A stretch of 64,000 nucleotides of DNA. It comes from Rhodospirillaceae bacterium. Its GTDB lineage: Bacteria > Pseudomonadota > Alphaproteobacteria > Rhodospirillales > Rhodospirillaceae. Location: assembly GCA_028822445.1 (NCBI GenBank), contig JAPKDQ010000003.1:124001-188000 (forward strand). Direction: 5' to 3'. Position numbers and translations under genes: made by a program. Every line of letters begins with the position of its first letter. Within the stretch, counting starts at the first letter, position 1. A model generated the notes under the pieces. That model saw only the letters and a list, made by a program, of their open reading frames with translations. It had not been told where the DNA came from and made no database searches. Below, one piece after another: positions 20,669-31,553 of the stretch.

Positions 20669-21931
20669 TTAGGCGGCTGGGCCGAGAACCAGTGATGCGT
20701 TTGTGCCGCCAAACCCAAAAGAGTTAGAAAGCGCAAAACGAATATCGCGTTTCTTCGCCGTGTGCGGCACCAAGTCAATGTCGCAACTTTCTGACGGCTT
20801 ATCCAAATTCAGCGTCGGCGGAACAATCTGATTGTTGAGCGCGAGAATAGAATAAATCGCCTCAACGCTGCCGGCAGCACCGAGCAGGTGACCGATGGCA
20901 GATTTCGTCGATGACATAGACAACTTATAGGCCTGATCGCCAAACAAACGCTTTACCGCGCCCAGCTCAATTTCATCGCCCTTCGGCGTCGAGGTGCCGT
21001 GTGCATTAACGTAGTCAATATCTTCCGTGCTTAAGCCAGAATCAGCGATCGCGCCACGCATGGCCCGGAAACCGCCATCACCATCATCCGCAGGTGCGGT
21101 GATGTGATACGCATCTCCAGACAGCCCATAACCCAAAACTTCTGCGTAAATTTTCGCACCACGAGCCTTCGCATGCTCATAGGTTTCAAGCACTACGGCG
21201 CCCGCACCTTCACCCATCACGAAGCCATCACGGCCTTGATCCCAAGGGCGCGATGCTTTTTCCGGCGTGTCATTGTAATCGGTCGACAATGCTTTGGCGG
21301 CGGCAAAGCCAGCAATACCAAGACGACAAAGCGCAGCCTCAGCACCACCTGCAACCATGACGTCTGCATCACCGTACTTTATCATTCTCGCCGCATCACC
21401 AATGGCATGTGCCCCAGTCGAACAGGCTGTAACTATAGCATGGTTTGGTCCTTTGAACCCGTGCTTGATTGAGACCTGACCTGAGACCAGGTTGATCAGG
21501 CTAGACGGGATAAAGAATGGCGAAATACGACGGGGACCTCTTTCTAAGAGCGTCACCGAATTATTGTAAATCGTTTGAAGACCGCCGATACCGGAGCCGA
21601 TAATTACGCCGGTTCGACAACGCTCTTCTTCGGTTTCGGGCACCCAACCAGAATCAGCAATCGCGTCGTCAGCGGCAGTAAGGCCAAAGACGATGAAGTC
21701 GTCCATGCGCTTGCGTTCTTTGGGCGAGACAACTGAATCGACATCAAAGCGAAACGGATGGTCCTGTTCTTGGGGCACTTGGCCGCCAATCCGGCAAGGC
21801 AAATCATCGACCTCAAACCCCTGAAGGGCTCGAATACCAGACTTAGATGCAGTTAAGGATTGCCAGTTGCCTTCGACGCCACGTCCTAGTGGTGTCAGTA
21901 GACCCAGGCCTGTAATGACAACTCGTGTCAT
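20669..21931 (-). CDS. fabF: beta-ketoacyl-ACP synthase II
   Basis: 420 aa; VVITGLGLLTPLG, TACSTGAHAIGDAA, NAHGTSTPKGD, SNSFGFGGTNASLV. Confidence 0.97.
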   Translation of the reverse strand: MTRVVITGLGLLTPLGRGVEGNWQSLTASKSGIRALQGFEVDDLPCRIGGQVPQEQDHPFRFDVDSVVSPKERKRMDDFIVFGLTAADDAIADSGWVPETEEERCRTGVIIGSGIGGLQTIYNNSVTLLERGPRRISPFFIPSSLINLVSGQVSIKHGFKGPNHAIVTACSTGAHAIGDAARMIKYGDADVMVAGGAEAALCRLGIAGFAAAKALSTDYNDTPEKASRPWDQGRDGFVMGEGAGAVVLETYEHAKARGAKIYAEVLGYGLSGDAYHITAPADDGDGGFRAMRGAIADSGLSTEDIDYVNAHGTSTPKGDEIELGAVKRLFGDQAYKLSMSSTKSAIGHLLGAAGSVEAIYSILALNNQIVPPTLNLDKPSESCDIDLVPHTAKKRDIRFALSNSFGFGGTNASLVLGPAA

Positions 21932-22006
21932 GAAATCCTCATGGCGAAAAAGCTGCCCAAATCTTCTCTATGCGGTTCACCATTGGGCGAATCGCCTGAG
22001 AGACCC

Positions 22007-22243
22007 CTATGAAGCGCTGGCTTCAATAAAGCCGATGGCGTCTTTAACAGTCAAGATCTTCTCGGCGGCATCGTCGGGGATTTCGCAACCGAATTCCTCT
22101 TCGAAAGCCATCACAAGTTCTACGGTATCAAGACTGTCAGCCCCCAGATCGTCAATGAAGCTGGCGGTCTCGCTGACCTTGGCTTCTTCAACACCTAAAT
22201 GCTCAACAACAATTTTCTTAACGCGATCCGCGACGTCACTCAT
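22007..22243 (-). CDS. acpP: acyl carrier protein
   Basis: 78 aa; [21 protein letters not shown]. Confidence 0.98.
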   Translation of the reverse strand: MSDVADRVKKIVVEHLGVEEAKVSETASFIDDLGADSLDTVELVMAFEEEFGCEIPDDAAEKILTVKDAIGFIEASAS

Positions 22244-22404
22244 GGTGCCATCCTCACTTTATCCCAGGGAGAGTATATAGCAGCGAAAACAAGCCAGTAT
22301 GTGGCCCGTCGCCCCCAAAGTTGCGGTTAGGTAGCATACTTCATATTGGAACGCTAGGTCTACGCGATGAACCTGGAGCCCTAGATTTTGATAGCCTTTA
22401 AAAG

Positions 22405-23142
22405 CTAGATCATTGCCATTCCGCCATTCACGTGCAGGGTTTGGCCGGTCACATACGCTGCTTCGTTGGAAGACAGGTAGGTTACCGCCGACGCGACATC
22501 CTCGCCGGCCCCGAACCGACCCGCTGGAATTGCGGCCATCATGGCGTCGCGTTGCTGGTCCGTCAGAGCCTCCGTCATCGGGGTTTCTATGAAACCGGGC
22601 GCTACACAGTTGGCAGTAATGCCGCGCGTCGCGACTTCTTGTGCCAGTGATTTCGTAAAGCCGATCAGCCCAGCTTTAGACCCAGCATAGTTCACCTGCC
22701 CAGCGTTGCCGGTCACACCAACCACGGATGTAATAGAAATAATTCGCCCAGAGCGACGCTTCATCATCCCGCGCACAACAGATCGAGACAACCGAAACGC
22801 AACTGCAAGATTGACGTTGATCACATCCCAAAAGTCTTCGTCTTTCATGCGTAAGATTAAACCGTCACGTGTAATCCCGGCGTTGTTAACTAAAATATCA
22901 AGCGGGCCCGCAACTGCCTCAGCATCTGAGATCAATGTCTCGACCGCATCTGTATCGGAAAGATTACACGGCACTGCATAGGCGCGCCCACCCAACCCTG
23001 ATGTCAACTCAGACAGCACGGTTTCCCTTGTTCCTGAAACTACGACAGTTGCTCCTTGAGCATGCAATGACCGCGCAATCGCGCCGCCAATTCCGCCGGT
23101 TGCTCCAGTGACGAGGGCTATTTTGCCGGACAAATCAAACAT
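22405..23142 (-). CDS. fabG: 3-oxoacyl-ACP reductase
   Basis: MFDLSGKIALVTGATGGIGGAIA; YAGSKAGLIGFTKSLAQE. ATG at 23142 has a GGAG Shine-Dalgarno and gives 245 aa; the ORF-track start at 23154 (TTG) overlaps that SD. Confidence 0.95.
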   Translation of the reverse strand: MFDLSGKIALVTGATGGIGGAIARSLHAQGATVVVSGTRETVLSELTSGLGGRAYAVPCNLSDTDAVETLISDAEAVAGPLDILVNNAGITRDGLILRMKDEDFWDVINVNLAVAFRLSRSVVRGMMKRRSGRIISITSVVGVTGNAGQVNYAGSKAGLIGFTKSLAQEVATRGITANCVAPGFIETPMTEALTDQQRDAMMAAIPAGRFGAGEDVASAVTYLSSNEAAYVTGQTLHVNGGMAMI

Positions 23143-23166
23143 TACGATCTCCAAAAATTGTCTGTA

Positions 23167-24117
23167 TCAAACTGTTTTAAGAAACTCTTCTATATCTTTC
23201 GGGCCTTGCAAGCTCACCGCCGTCAAATCGCGATCAATACGGCGCGCAAGACCGGTGAGAACTTTGCCCGCACCAATTTCAATTTGGGTGTCAACTCCGG
23301 CTTCACGCATCAGGCCGATGCTCTCACGCCAACGCACCATTTCCGTAACCTGAGAGACCAAGAGCCTACGAATATCATTAGGGTCAATAATGCTGGCGGC
23401 GGTGGCGTTCGCGACCAGCGGTACAACCGGTGATTTGATTTCGACATCCTCTAAAGCAGATGCCATGACATCGGCGGCGGGTTGCATCAATGAACAATGA
23501 AACGGCGCACTCACAGTCAGCATAATGGCGCGCTTGGCGCCTTTTTCTTTGGCTAATGCAACAGCCCGCTCGACAGCAGCCGCATGCCCAGAGATCACAA
23601 CCTGACCTGGAGCGTTGTCATTCGCGGCAGCGCACACTTGGCCATCAAGGCCTGCTTCAGAGGCAACTTCCTGTGCAACATCCAAATCCAAGCCAATTAA
23701 GGCCGCCATCGCGCCTTCTCCGACAGGAACCGCTTCTTGCATGGCTCGACCTCGAATCTTAAGGAGCTTCGCTGTATCGACCAATGAGAGAGCCCCAGCA
23801 ACAGCTAACGCCGAGTACTCACCGAGAGAATGCCCTGCAACATACCGCGCCGTATTGCGGATCGATATGGAGCCCTGACTTTCAAGAACACGGGTTGCCG
23901 CGAGACTGACCGCCATAAGCGCTGGCTGAGCGTTTTCGGTGAGGGTAAGCTCATCCTCGGGACCTCCAAACATGAGACGTGAGAGAGACTGCTCAAGCGC
24001 CTCATCAACCTCTTGAAAGACCTCCTTAGCCTCAGAAAAGGTGTCGTACAGGTCTTTTCCCATGCCAACGGCTTGAGATCCCTGTCCTGGAAAAACGTAT
24101 GCCCAACTCATGTGCAT
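23167..24117 (-). CDS. fabD: malonyl-CoA:ACP transacylase
   Basis: 316 aa; YVFPGQGSQAVGMGKDL, VAGHSLGEYSALA. Confidence 0.97.
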   Translation of the reverse strand: MHMSWAYVFPGQGSQAVGMGKDLYDTFSEAKEVFQEVDEALEQSLSRLMFGGPEDELTLTENAQPALMAVSLAATRVLESQGSISIRNTARYVAGHSLGEYSALAVAGALSLVDTAKLLKIRGRAMQEAVPVGEGAMAALIGLDLDVAQEVASEAGLDGQVCAAANDNAPGQVVISGHAAAVERAVALAKEKGAKRAIMLTVSAPFHCSLMQPAADVMASALEDVEIKSPVVPLVANATAASIIDPNDIRRLLVSQVTEMVRWRESIGLMREAGVDTQIEIGAGKVLTGLARRIDRDLTAVSLQGPKDIEEFLKTV

Positions 24118-24274
24118 CCCCCTTTAGAAAAAACGGCGCGAAAAGCAGTTAAATCCGATTATATTGCCTATTTTAAGGCCAGCAATCAGTGGCCCTGTCA
24201 AGCGACCGGAACGATCAAACCGGTCCAGCACTTGGGATTCATCCGCAAAACCCGGCAATTCCCGCCCTCTTCCC

Positions 24275-24302
24275 TTGCTGGGGCAATGGAAATGTGTATA
24301 TT
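24275..24302 (+). promoter_or_regulatory. candidate sigma70-type promoter for rpsF operon
   Basis: TTGCTG - 16 nt - TATATT, about 95 bp upstream of rpsF; pattern match only. Confidence 0.4.
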
Positions 24303-24394
24303 CCGCGCCTTCATAGCTCCTTGCCGGTCTAACCGGCTATGCCCTTAGGTCATGGGACCCGGGGGAAGAGAGAAGCCATAAGGAGAGCATTCTC

Positions 24395-24847
24395 ATGCCA
24401 CTCTACGAAAGCGTGGTCGTTGCACGTCAGGATATTTCGGCTGCACAAGTCGACACCCTGGCTGACGAATTGACCAAAATTATAGAAGAAAATGGTGGAT
24501 CGGTCGCCAAGCGCGAACATTGGGGCCTGCGCAGCCTGACCTATCGCATCAAGAAGAACCGTAAGGGCCATTACATGCTGTTTAATGTCGATGCTCCGGC
24601 CGCGGCATTATCTGAGTTCGAGCGCCGCATGCGACTTAACGAAGACATTTTGCGCTACTTGAGCATTCGTGTGGACGAACATGAAGAAGGCCAGTCCTCC
24701 ATTTTGACCAATAAAGGTCGCCCACCGGGGCGTCGTGAAGGTGGTCATGGTGGCGGTGGCGGTGGCGGACGGTTTGAGTCCGGCCGCGGCAGACCACCCC
24801 GTGATGACAACAGTGCACCAGAGACCAAACCAGTAGGAGAAAGCTAA
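24395..24847 (+). CDS. rpsF: 30S ribosomal protein S6
   Basis: 150 aa; [15 protein letters not shown]; Gly/Arg-rich C-terminal extension. Confidence 0.97.
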   Translation: MPLYESVVVARQDISAAQVDTLADELTKIIEENGGSVAKREHWGLRSLTYRIKKNRKGHYMLFNVDAPAAALSEFERRMRLNEDILRYLSIRVDEHEEGQSSILTNKGRPPGRREGGHGGGGGGGRFESGRGRPPRDDNSAPETKPVGES

Positions 24848-25083
24848 TGGCTGATGGTCGTAAACCTTTCTTCCGTCGTCGCAAGAGCTGCCCGTTCACG
24901 GGATCAAACGCGCCGAAGATCGATTACAAAGACGTCAAACTTCTGCAGCGCTACATCTCTGAGCGCGGCAAGATTGTTCCGAGCCGGATCACTGCCGTCT
25001 CAGGCAAGAAGCAGCGCTTATTGGCCCGTGCCATTAAGCGTGCACGCTTCCTTGCTCTCCTCCCCTACGTGTTAAGCGAATAG
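24847..25083 (+). CDS. rpsR: 30S ribosomal protein S18
   Basis: 78 aa; [50 protein letters not shown]. Confidence 0.98.
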   Translation: MADGRKPFFRRRKSCPFTGSNAPKIDYKDVKLLQRYISERGKIVPSRITAVSGKKQRLLARAIKRARFLALLPYVLSE

Positions 25084-25102
25084 AGGGGCAAAGGAGAACA
25101 TC

Positions 25103-25765
25103 ATGGACGTCATTTTATTAGAACGGATCGACAAGCTCGGACAGATGGGCGACGTCGTTAAGGTCAAAACTGGCTACGCACGGAACTTCCTTCTGCCTCA
25201 GAAGAAAGCCCTGCGCGCAACGGATGCGAACCGGACTTATTTCGAAAGCCGTAGAAGTGAACTTGAAGCAGTTAACCTTGAGCGTCGCGGCGAAGCCGAA
25301 GCAGTGGCTAAAAAGATGGAAGGCCTGCGCCTAGTCTTGGTTCGCCAAGCCGGTGAAGGGGGTCAACTTTATGGTTCCGTCACAGCACGCGATGTTGCTG
25401 ATGGCCTAAAAGCGGACGGCGTAAAAATGGATCGCGGACAGGTCGAACTGCACGCAGCCATTAAGCAACTCGGTAAATACGATGTTGCCGTCAAGCTGCA
25501 CCCTGAAGTCAGCGTCGACATCTCATTGACCGTGTCCCGCTCAATGGACCAAGCTGACATTGATGCTGCTGGTTCATTGCTAGAACGTGAAGAAGATGCA
25601 GCAGAAGCGATTGTTCAGGAACAAGAAGCTGAGCAAGCGCGCGACGAGAAACTCGACACCCAAGCAGCTGATGAAGCTAAAGCCGCAGCAGCTGAAGCTG
25701 CCAAAGCTGCCGTACCGGCTATCGAAGTCACCGAGGATGCCGGGAACGCCGAAGAGGGCGCCTAA
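25103..25765 (+). CDS. rplI: 50S ribosomal protein L9 with long Ala/Glu-rich C-terminal tail
   Basis: 220 aa; [40 protein letters not shown]. Confidence 0.97.
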   Translation: MDVILLERIDKLGQMGDVVKVKTGYARNFLLPQKKALRATDANRTYFESRRSELEAVNLERRGEAEAVAKKMEGLRLVLVRQAGEGGQLYGSVTARDVADGLKADGVKMDRGQVELHAAIKQLGKYDVAVKLHPEVSVDISLTVSRSMDQADIDAAGSLLEREEDAAEAIVQEQEAEQARDEKLDTQAADEAKAAAAEAAKAAVPAIEVTEDAGNAEEGA

Positions 25766-25792
25766 CAAAGCGGACACCCTTCCACACGAATT

Positions 25793-25824
25793 AAAAACGC
25801 CGACCCTTAGGGGTCGGCGTTTTT
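25793..25824 (+). terminator. intrinsic terminator downstream of rplI
   Basis: Perfect 14-bp stem AAAAACGCCGACCC-TTAG-GGGTCGGCGTTTTT followed by T-rich sequence. Confidence 0.9.
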
Positions 25825-25916
25825 ATTTGCCCCGACTCGGGCTTATCCCCATGTTACACACGGTTCCACAGGCCTTAGGCAGTGCTGATCTCGTATAGAG
25901 TTGGTATAACCCCCTT

Positions 25917-27443
25917 ATGAACCCACCAGCCATACCAGTGTTGGCGGCGGACTCGTCAGATCAAGACGTGTTTCGGTCGCCGCCTCACAACATTGAGGCT
26001 GAACGCGCTTTAATCGGCGCAATCATGCTGAATAACCGAGCATATGAATCCGTTTCAGATTACTTACGTGCCGAGCATTTTTCCGACGCCGTCCATGCCA
26101 AAGTTTTCGAATCAGCATCACGGTTGATGGAACAAGGTCACCAGGCAACACCGATCACACTTAAAACATACCTTGAGCAAGATCCCATCGTTCAAGAGGC
26201 AGGCGGCATGGCCTATCTCACCAGCCTCGCCAACTCCGTCGTCACGATCATAAATGCCGGCGACTATGGCCGCCTTATCTACGACCTGTTTCTCAGGCGC
26301 GAGCTGATAAACGTTGGCCAAGACATGGTCAACGAGGCGTTCGATTCCGATTTGGACCAAACCGCCCTCAACCAGATTGAGGACTCAGAGCAAAAACTCT
26401 TCGACCTGTCTTCCAAGGGTCAAACGGAAGGCGGCTTCGAGCAGTTTGAGCACGCCCTGACCAATGCCATCGACATCGCAGAAGCAGCACATCGGCGCGA
26501 TGGCGCGCTCGCGGGCACTACCACAGGCCTCAAGGACTTGGACTACAAACTCGGTGGCCTACACCCGTCAGATCTTCTGATTCTCGCCGGTCGCCCCGCA
26601 ATGGGGAAAACGGCCTTGGCGACCACAATAGCCTTCAACGCCGCCCAACACTTTCAGAACACAGACCGCGAAGAAGATCGTGGCAAGCTCGTCGCTTTCT
26701 TTTCCTTGGAAATGAGTTCCGAACAACTAGCGACACGCATCCTTGCAGAACGCGCGAGATTGAGTTCCCACGACATTAGAACGGGCCGCCTTGCCCATGA
26801 CGACTTTGGTCGTTTGGTGTCGGCCAGTCAGGAGCTACACACTCTGCCATTGTTCATAGATGACACCGCCGCCATTACGATCTCAGCCATGCGCACACGC
26901 TGCCGTCGACTAGCCCGCCAGGCACGCAGCGATAAACACAACGGCCTGGGTCTTATCGTGGTTGACTACTTGCAACTGCTAGATGGCTCTTCTTCCAATC
27001 GCGCTGAGAACCGCGTGCAGGAAATTTCTGCCATCAGCCGGGGCCTCAAAGCCCTCGCCAAAGAACTCGATGTTCCGGTCCTAGCCCTTTCACAACTTTC
27101 ACGTGCTGTCGAACAACGAGAAGACAAACGCCCGCAGCTCTCGGATTTGCGTGAATCGGGATCGATTGAGCAAGACGCCGACGCCGTGATGTTTGTCTAT
27201 CGGGAAGAATATTATCTCGAACGCAAACAGCCCCAGCGCGAGGCCTACGATAGGGAAGATTCCTATCAAGAGAAAATGCTCAAATGGCAAAGTGATATGG
27301 AGACAGTCCACAACGTTGCCGAGGTGATTATTGGCAAACAACGTCACGGACCAACCGGCACTGTGAAACTACTCTTTGAACCCAGCTTTACGCACTTCGA
27401 CAACCTTGCCGATATGAGCCACCTGCCGGAAGAAATGGGCTAG
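25917..27443 (+). CDS. dnaB: replicative DNA helicase
   Basis: 508 aa; PPHNIEAERALIGAIML, LAGRPAMGKTALATTIA, FSLEMSSEQLATR, LSQLSRAVEQREDKRPQLSDLRESGSIEQDAD. Confidence 0.97.
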   Translation: MNPPAIPVLAADSSDQDVFRSPPHNIEAERALIGAIMLNNRAYESVSDYLRAEHFSDAVHAKVFESASRLMEQGHQATPITLKTYLEQDPIVQEAGGMAYLTSLANSVVTIINAGDYGRLIYDLFLRRELINVGQDMVNEAFDSDLDQTALNQIEDSEQKLFDLSSKGQTEGGFEQFEHALTNAIDIAEAAHRRDGALAGTTTGLKDLDYKLGGLHPSDLLILAGRPAMGKTALATTIAFNAAQHFQNTDREEDRGKLVAFFSLEMSSEQLATRILAERARLSSHDIRTGRLAHDDFGRLVSASQELHTLPLFIDDTAAITISAMRTRCRRLARQARSDKHNGLGLIVVDYLQLLDGSSSNRAENRVQEISAISRGLKALAKELDVPVLALSQLSRAVEQREDKRPQLSDLRESGSIEQDADAVMFVYREEYYLERKQPQREAYDREDSYQEKMLKWQSDMETVHNVAEVIIGKQRHGPTGTVKLLFEPSFTHFDNLADMSHLPEEMG

Positions 27444-27449
27444 CGCCCA

Positions 27450-28607
27450 GTGTCGGCTTTGCACCCTCCCATATCGGCAGATCATGCTGGCGCCATCCTG
27501 ACCATCAACCTCGCGGCGATCACAGAAAACTGGCGCATCCTCAAGCGTAAACTTAGGCCAGGGTGTGATTGTGGCGCTGTGGTCAAGGCTGACGCCTACG
27601 GCCTAGGTGCACCAAACATTGCCGCCGCTTTGGCCGGCGCAGGGTGTAAAACGTTTTACGTTGCCCACCTCGGCGAAGGTGTTGAGCTTCGTAAAGTCCT
27701 TGGCCGTGCCCCCCGGATTATTGTATTGCACGGCGCCAACCCGGGGCTTGAAGGTGAGGTTTTTAAGCACGGCCTCATTCCCGTTCTAAGCACACCACAT
27801 CAAATTACCGCATGGCGCACATTCGCAAGTAATACAGACGTTCTGCAGGAAACGGTTATCCAAGTCGACACAGGCATGAATCGGTTGGGTTTGAGCGATA
27901 AAGAATTCACCGGTCATCTCAATGACCCCGATTGTTTTGAGGGCCTGACCCCACTGGCACTGATGAGCCATCTGGCCTCCGCTAACACGCCCAAACACCC
28001 GCTGAACAAAGCGCAGCTCGAACGGTTCAGCCGCGCGCTCCGCGTCTTCCGTGTAAAATTTCCTGACGCCAAGGGAACCCTAAGCAACAGCAGTGGTATT
28101 TTCCTCGGCGAGACATGGCACCATGATTACGCCCGCCCTGGAGCCGCACTCTACGGCTTAAACCCTCAGCCCGGAAACAAAAATCCCATGCTGCCCGTCG
28201 CTCTACTACAGGCAAAAATCCTGCAAGTGCGACGCGTTGACAGTACCGAGACCGTTGGATACGGTGCTACCTTTCAAGCTACCGATGGTATGAAATTGGC
28301 AACGGTTTCAATAGGTTACGCGGACGGCTTTCTAAGGTCTCTGAGTAATACAGGCGCCGCTTCGCTTGATGGCTTCCCCATACGCGTCGCTGGCATCGTG
28401 TCTATGGATTTGCTAACTTTTGATGTGTCCAACGTCCCAGATTCAAGTCTCAGGCCAGGCGCCATGATCGATATATTATCGCAAGAGCAAACAGCCGATG
28501 ATCTAGCCAGCCATGCAGACACCATTGGCTATGAAATTCTAACCAGCCTCGGGCAGCGCTATGCACGACGCTATTTACCCGCCAACGCACCTGGACTGAG
28601 TTTATGA
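27450..28607 (+). CDS. alr: alanine racemase
   Basis: 385 aa; VVKADAYGLGA, GYGATF, SIGYADGFLR, VSMDLLTFDV. Confidence 0.95.
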   Translation: MSALHPPISADHAGAILTINLAAITENWRILKRKLRPGCDCGAVVKADAYGLGAPNIAAALAGAGCKTFYVAHLGEGVELRKVLGRAPRIIVLHGANPGLEGEVFKHGLIPVLSTPHQITAWRTFASNTDVLQETVIQVDTGMNRLGLSDKEFTGHLNDPDCFEGLTPLALMSHLASANTPKHPLNKAQLERFSRALRVFRVKFPDAKGTLSNSSGIFLGETWHHDYARPGAALYGLNPQPGNKNPMLPVALLQAKILQVRRVDSTETVGYGATFQATDGMKLATVSIGYADGFLRSLSNTGAASLDGFPIRVAGIVSMDLLTFDVSNVPDSSLRPGAMIDILSQEQTADDLASHADTIGYEILTSLGQRYARRYLPANAPGLSL

Positions 28608-29377
28608 ATTTTCTCGCGGTCATTGGTCGCATCGTGCTGCGCTTTCTTGCTGAGCTGGGACGGTTCACACTCTTTACACTTACTGCCGTTTCTCATTGTG
28701 TGCGCCCGCCCATTTTTCCTCGGCTCATTGGCCGACAAATGATCGACATCGGCTTCTATTCTCTTCCCGTGGTTGGGCTAACCGCCATTTTCTCAGGCAT
28801 GGTCCTAGCACTACAAAGCTATACGGGGTTTTCACGCTTCAATGCCGAGGGGGCGATCGCTAATGTCGTCGTCCTGTCGCTGACCCGAGAGCTTGGACCC
28901 GTCCTTGCTGGCCTTATGGTGGCCGGGCGTATTGGGGCGTCCATGGCAGCTGAAATCGGCACCATGCGTGTCACAGAACAAATCGATGCCCTCACAACAT
29001 TATCAACCAACCCCTACAAGTACCTCATCGCGCCTCGGCTCATAGCCGGGCTCCTGATGCTACCCCTGCTGGTTTTGGTCGCCGACATCATCGGAGTGTT
29101 TGGCGGTTATATCGTGGCCGTGTTCAAGCTTGGCTTTAACCCGAACGTTTATCTGGCCAACACTATTGATTTTCTTGAGCCGCTCGACGTTATATCAGGT
29201 CTCGTCAAAGCGGCTGTCTTTGGATTCATTATCGCGCTCATGGGGTGTTACAACGGGTTCAATTCCAAGGGCGGGGCGCAAGGAGTTGGCGCCGCAACAA
29301 CCAATGCTGTTGTATCGTCCTCCATTCTTATTCTTGTGTTTAACTATATGATTACAGAGTTGTTCTTTTCCGCATGA
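28604..29377 (+). CDS. mlaE: MlaE family lipid ABC transporter permease
   Basis: 257 aa; RELGPVLAGLMVAGRIGASMAAEIGTMRVTEQIDAL. Confidence 0.93.
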   Translation: MNFLAVIGRIVLRFLAELGRFTLFTLTAVSHCVRPPIFPRLIGRQMIDIGFYSLPVVGLTAIFSGMVLALQSYTGFSRFNAEGAIANVVVLSLTRELGPVLAGLMVAGRIGASMAAEIGTMRVTEQIDALTTLSTNPYKYLIAPRLIAGLLMLPLLVLVADIIGVFGGYIVAVFKLGFNPNVYLANTIDFLEPLDVISGLVKAAVFGFIIALMGCYNGFNSKGGAQGVGAATTNAVVSSSILILVFNYMITELFFSA

Positions 29378-30147
29378 GCCAGTCGCCAAAAATTCACCTA
29401 AAAGGTATCCGTAAGAGTTTTGGCCCTAAGGACGTCTTGAACGGCATCGATCTCGATGTTGCGACAGGTGAATCGGTTGTAGTCATTGGCGGTTCTGGCA
29501 CTGGAAAATCCGTGCTTCTCAAATGTATTCTCGGAATACTTACCGCCGACTCTGGAACAGTCGCCGTCGACGGCACAGACGTTACAAAAATTGAGGCTAA
29601 CGACCGCGATGACATCAATAAAAAGTTTGGCATGTTGTTTCAAGGTGGCGCACTATTTGACAGCATCACCGTATGGGAAAATATCGCTTTTGGCCTTATT
29701 CAAGGCAGGGGTATGAGCCGCAATCACGCTAAAGAATTGGCCCTTGAAACCTTGACCAAGGTTGGGCTGTCAAAAGATGTTGGCGCCCTCTCTCCATCTG
29801 AATTATCAGGCGGTATGCAGAAGCGCGTTGGCTTAGCGCGCGCCATCGCGGGGTCTCCAGAAATTGTGTTCTTTGACGAGCCGACAACGGGGCTTGATCC
29901 TATTATGGCCGACGTCATCAACGACTTAATTGTGACCTGTGTTAAAGATCAAGGCATCACGGCCTTATCGATCACCCATGATATGGCGTCCGCTCGAAAA
30001 ATCGGCGGCCGCATCGCTATGCTTTACCACGGCAAGCTCATCTGGATTGGCGCAGCCGGTGATGTCGACCGTTCAGGCAACGCTTACGTCGATCAATTCG
30101 TTCATGGGCGCGCAGATGGTCCAATTCAAATGGAGCTTCGGCGGTAA
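29374..30147 (+). CDS. mlaF: lipid ABC transporter ATP-binding protein (MlaF-like)
   Basis: 257 aa; GGSGTGKSVLLKCILG, LSGGMQKRVGLARAIAGSPEIVFFDEPTTGLDPI; 4-bp overlap with mlaE. Confidence 0.93.
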   Translation: MSQSPKIHLKGIRKSFGPKDVLNGIDLDVATGESVVVIGGSGTGKSVLLKCILGILTADSGTVAVDGTDVTKIEANDRDDINKKFGMLFQGGALFDSITVWENIAFGLIQGRGMSRNHAKELALETLTKVGLSKDVGALSPSELSGGMQKRVGLARAIAGSPEIVFFDEPTTGLDPIMADVINDLIVTCVKDQGITALSITHDMASARKIGGRIAMLYHGKLIWIGAAGDVDRSGNAYVDQFVHGRADGPIQMELRR

Positions 30148-30153
30148 ACCAAG

Positions 30154-31527
30154 ATGGCGAAAAAAGACCAAACTCAATTCGTTTGCCAATCCTGTGGTGC
30201 CATAACTTCAAAGTGGGTTGGAAAATGCGAGTCCTGCAATGAATGGAATACACTGACTGAAGAAGCGGGGTCGGGCTCTCTCCCCAAAGGGGTCAGTGGG
30301 GGCAAAGGCGGTAAATCCATATCCTTCGTTGGCCTCAAAGGTAAATCGGCGGCGCCACCCCGTCTTCAAACAGGCATCAAAGAGCTGGACCGCGTCTGTG
30401 GTGGTGGGCTCGTCGCCGGGTCCGCCATTCTCGTCGGCGGCGACCCAGGTATTGGTAAGTCCACACTTCTTCTGCAGGCCTGTGGAGGAATGGCTGCGGG
30501 GTCCAAGTGCCTCTACATCACTGGTGAAGAGGCCGTCGATCAAGTGCGCCTTCGCGCGTCTCGGCTTGGCCTTGAAAATGCACCAGTAGAATTAGCTGCC
30601 GCAACCAACGTGCGCGACATCGCTGCCACGCTGGATACCAAGGGCGCCGCAGACCTAGTGGTTATCGATTCCATCCAGACTATGTACACGGACGCCATTG
30701 ATTCAGCCCCAGGAACCGTGACGCAAGTCCGCACCTGTTCGCACGAGTTGATTCGGATCGCCAAGAAGCGCGGCTTTACGTTGTTCCTCGTCGGCCACGT
30801 CACCAAAGAAGGAACCCTAGCGGGGCCCCGCGTTCTCGAACATATGGTCGACACGGTGCTCTATTTCGAAGGCGAGAGAGGTCACCACTTCAGAATTCTC
30901 CGCGCTGTTAAAAACCGCTTCGGTGCCACCGATGAAATTGGGGTGTTCGAAATGGCCAATGAGGGCCTCGCGGAAGTTCCCAACCCATCGGCGCTCTTTC
31001 TCGCTGAACGGCGCGGCAATGTGTCAGGCAGTTGCGTTTTCGCGGGCCTGGAAGGCACCCGTCCCATGCTAGTTGAGATCCAGGCCTTGGTAGCACCATC
31101 CAGCCTGGGAACAGCCAGACGCGCCGTTGTAGGCTGGGATTCCGGGCGCCTAGCCATGATCGCAGCCGTGCTTGAATCCCGCTGCGGCCTTGCACTGGGT
31201 GGACATGACATTTATTTGAACGTTGCCGGTGGGTTGCGCGTTTCAGAACCAGCTGCAGATGCCGCCGTCGCGGCAGCTCTGGTATCCTCGTTCCGAGATT
31301 CTCCGGTCTCTCCAGGTGCTGTGGTCTTCGGCGAAATCGGCCTATCCGGCGAAATTCGGGCAGTCTCACAAATGGATCAACGCCTTCGGGAAGCGGCAAA
31401 GTTAGGGTTTACCGAAGCATGGATGCCCAAAAACGCGGGGCGGCGCAAACAGGCCATGGACACGCAGGGTGTCGCAATCGACTCTCTGGGTCATATTCAA
31501 GCTCTAGTCGGCAAGTTCTCTTCATGA
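30154..31527 (+). CDS. radA: DNA repair protein RadA
   Basis: 457 aa; CX2C zinc finger, GGDPGIGKSTLLLQ, KNRFGATDEIGVFEM. Confidence 0.97.
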   Translation: MAKKDQTQFVCQSCGAITSKWVGKCESCNEWNTLTEEAGSGSLPKGVSGGKGGKSISFVGLKGKSAAPPRLQTGIKELDRVCGGGLVAGSAILVGGDPGIGKSTLLLQACGGMAAGSKCLYITGEEAVDQVRLRASRLGLENAPVELAAATNVRDIAATLDTKGAADLVVIDSIQTMYTDAIDSAPGTVTQVRTCSHELIRIAKKRGFTLFLVGHVTKEGTLAGPRVLEHMVDTVLYFEGERGHHFRILRAVKNRFGATDEIGVFEMANEGLAEVPNPSALFLAERRGNVSGSCVFAGLEGTRPMLVEIQALVAPSSLGTARRAVVGWDSGRLAMIAAVLESRCGLALGGHDIYLNVAGGLRVSEPAADAAVAAALVSSFRDSPVSPGAVVFGEIGLSGEIRAVSQMDQRLREAAKLGFTEAWMPKNAGRRKQAMDTQGVAIDSLGHIQALVGKFSS

Positions 31528-31553
31528 GCATCAACAGAAAAACGGCCACCTAA

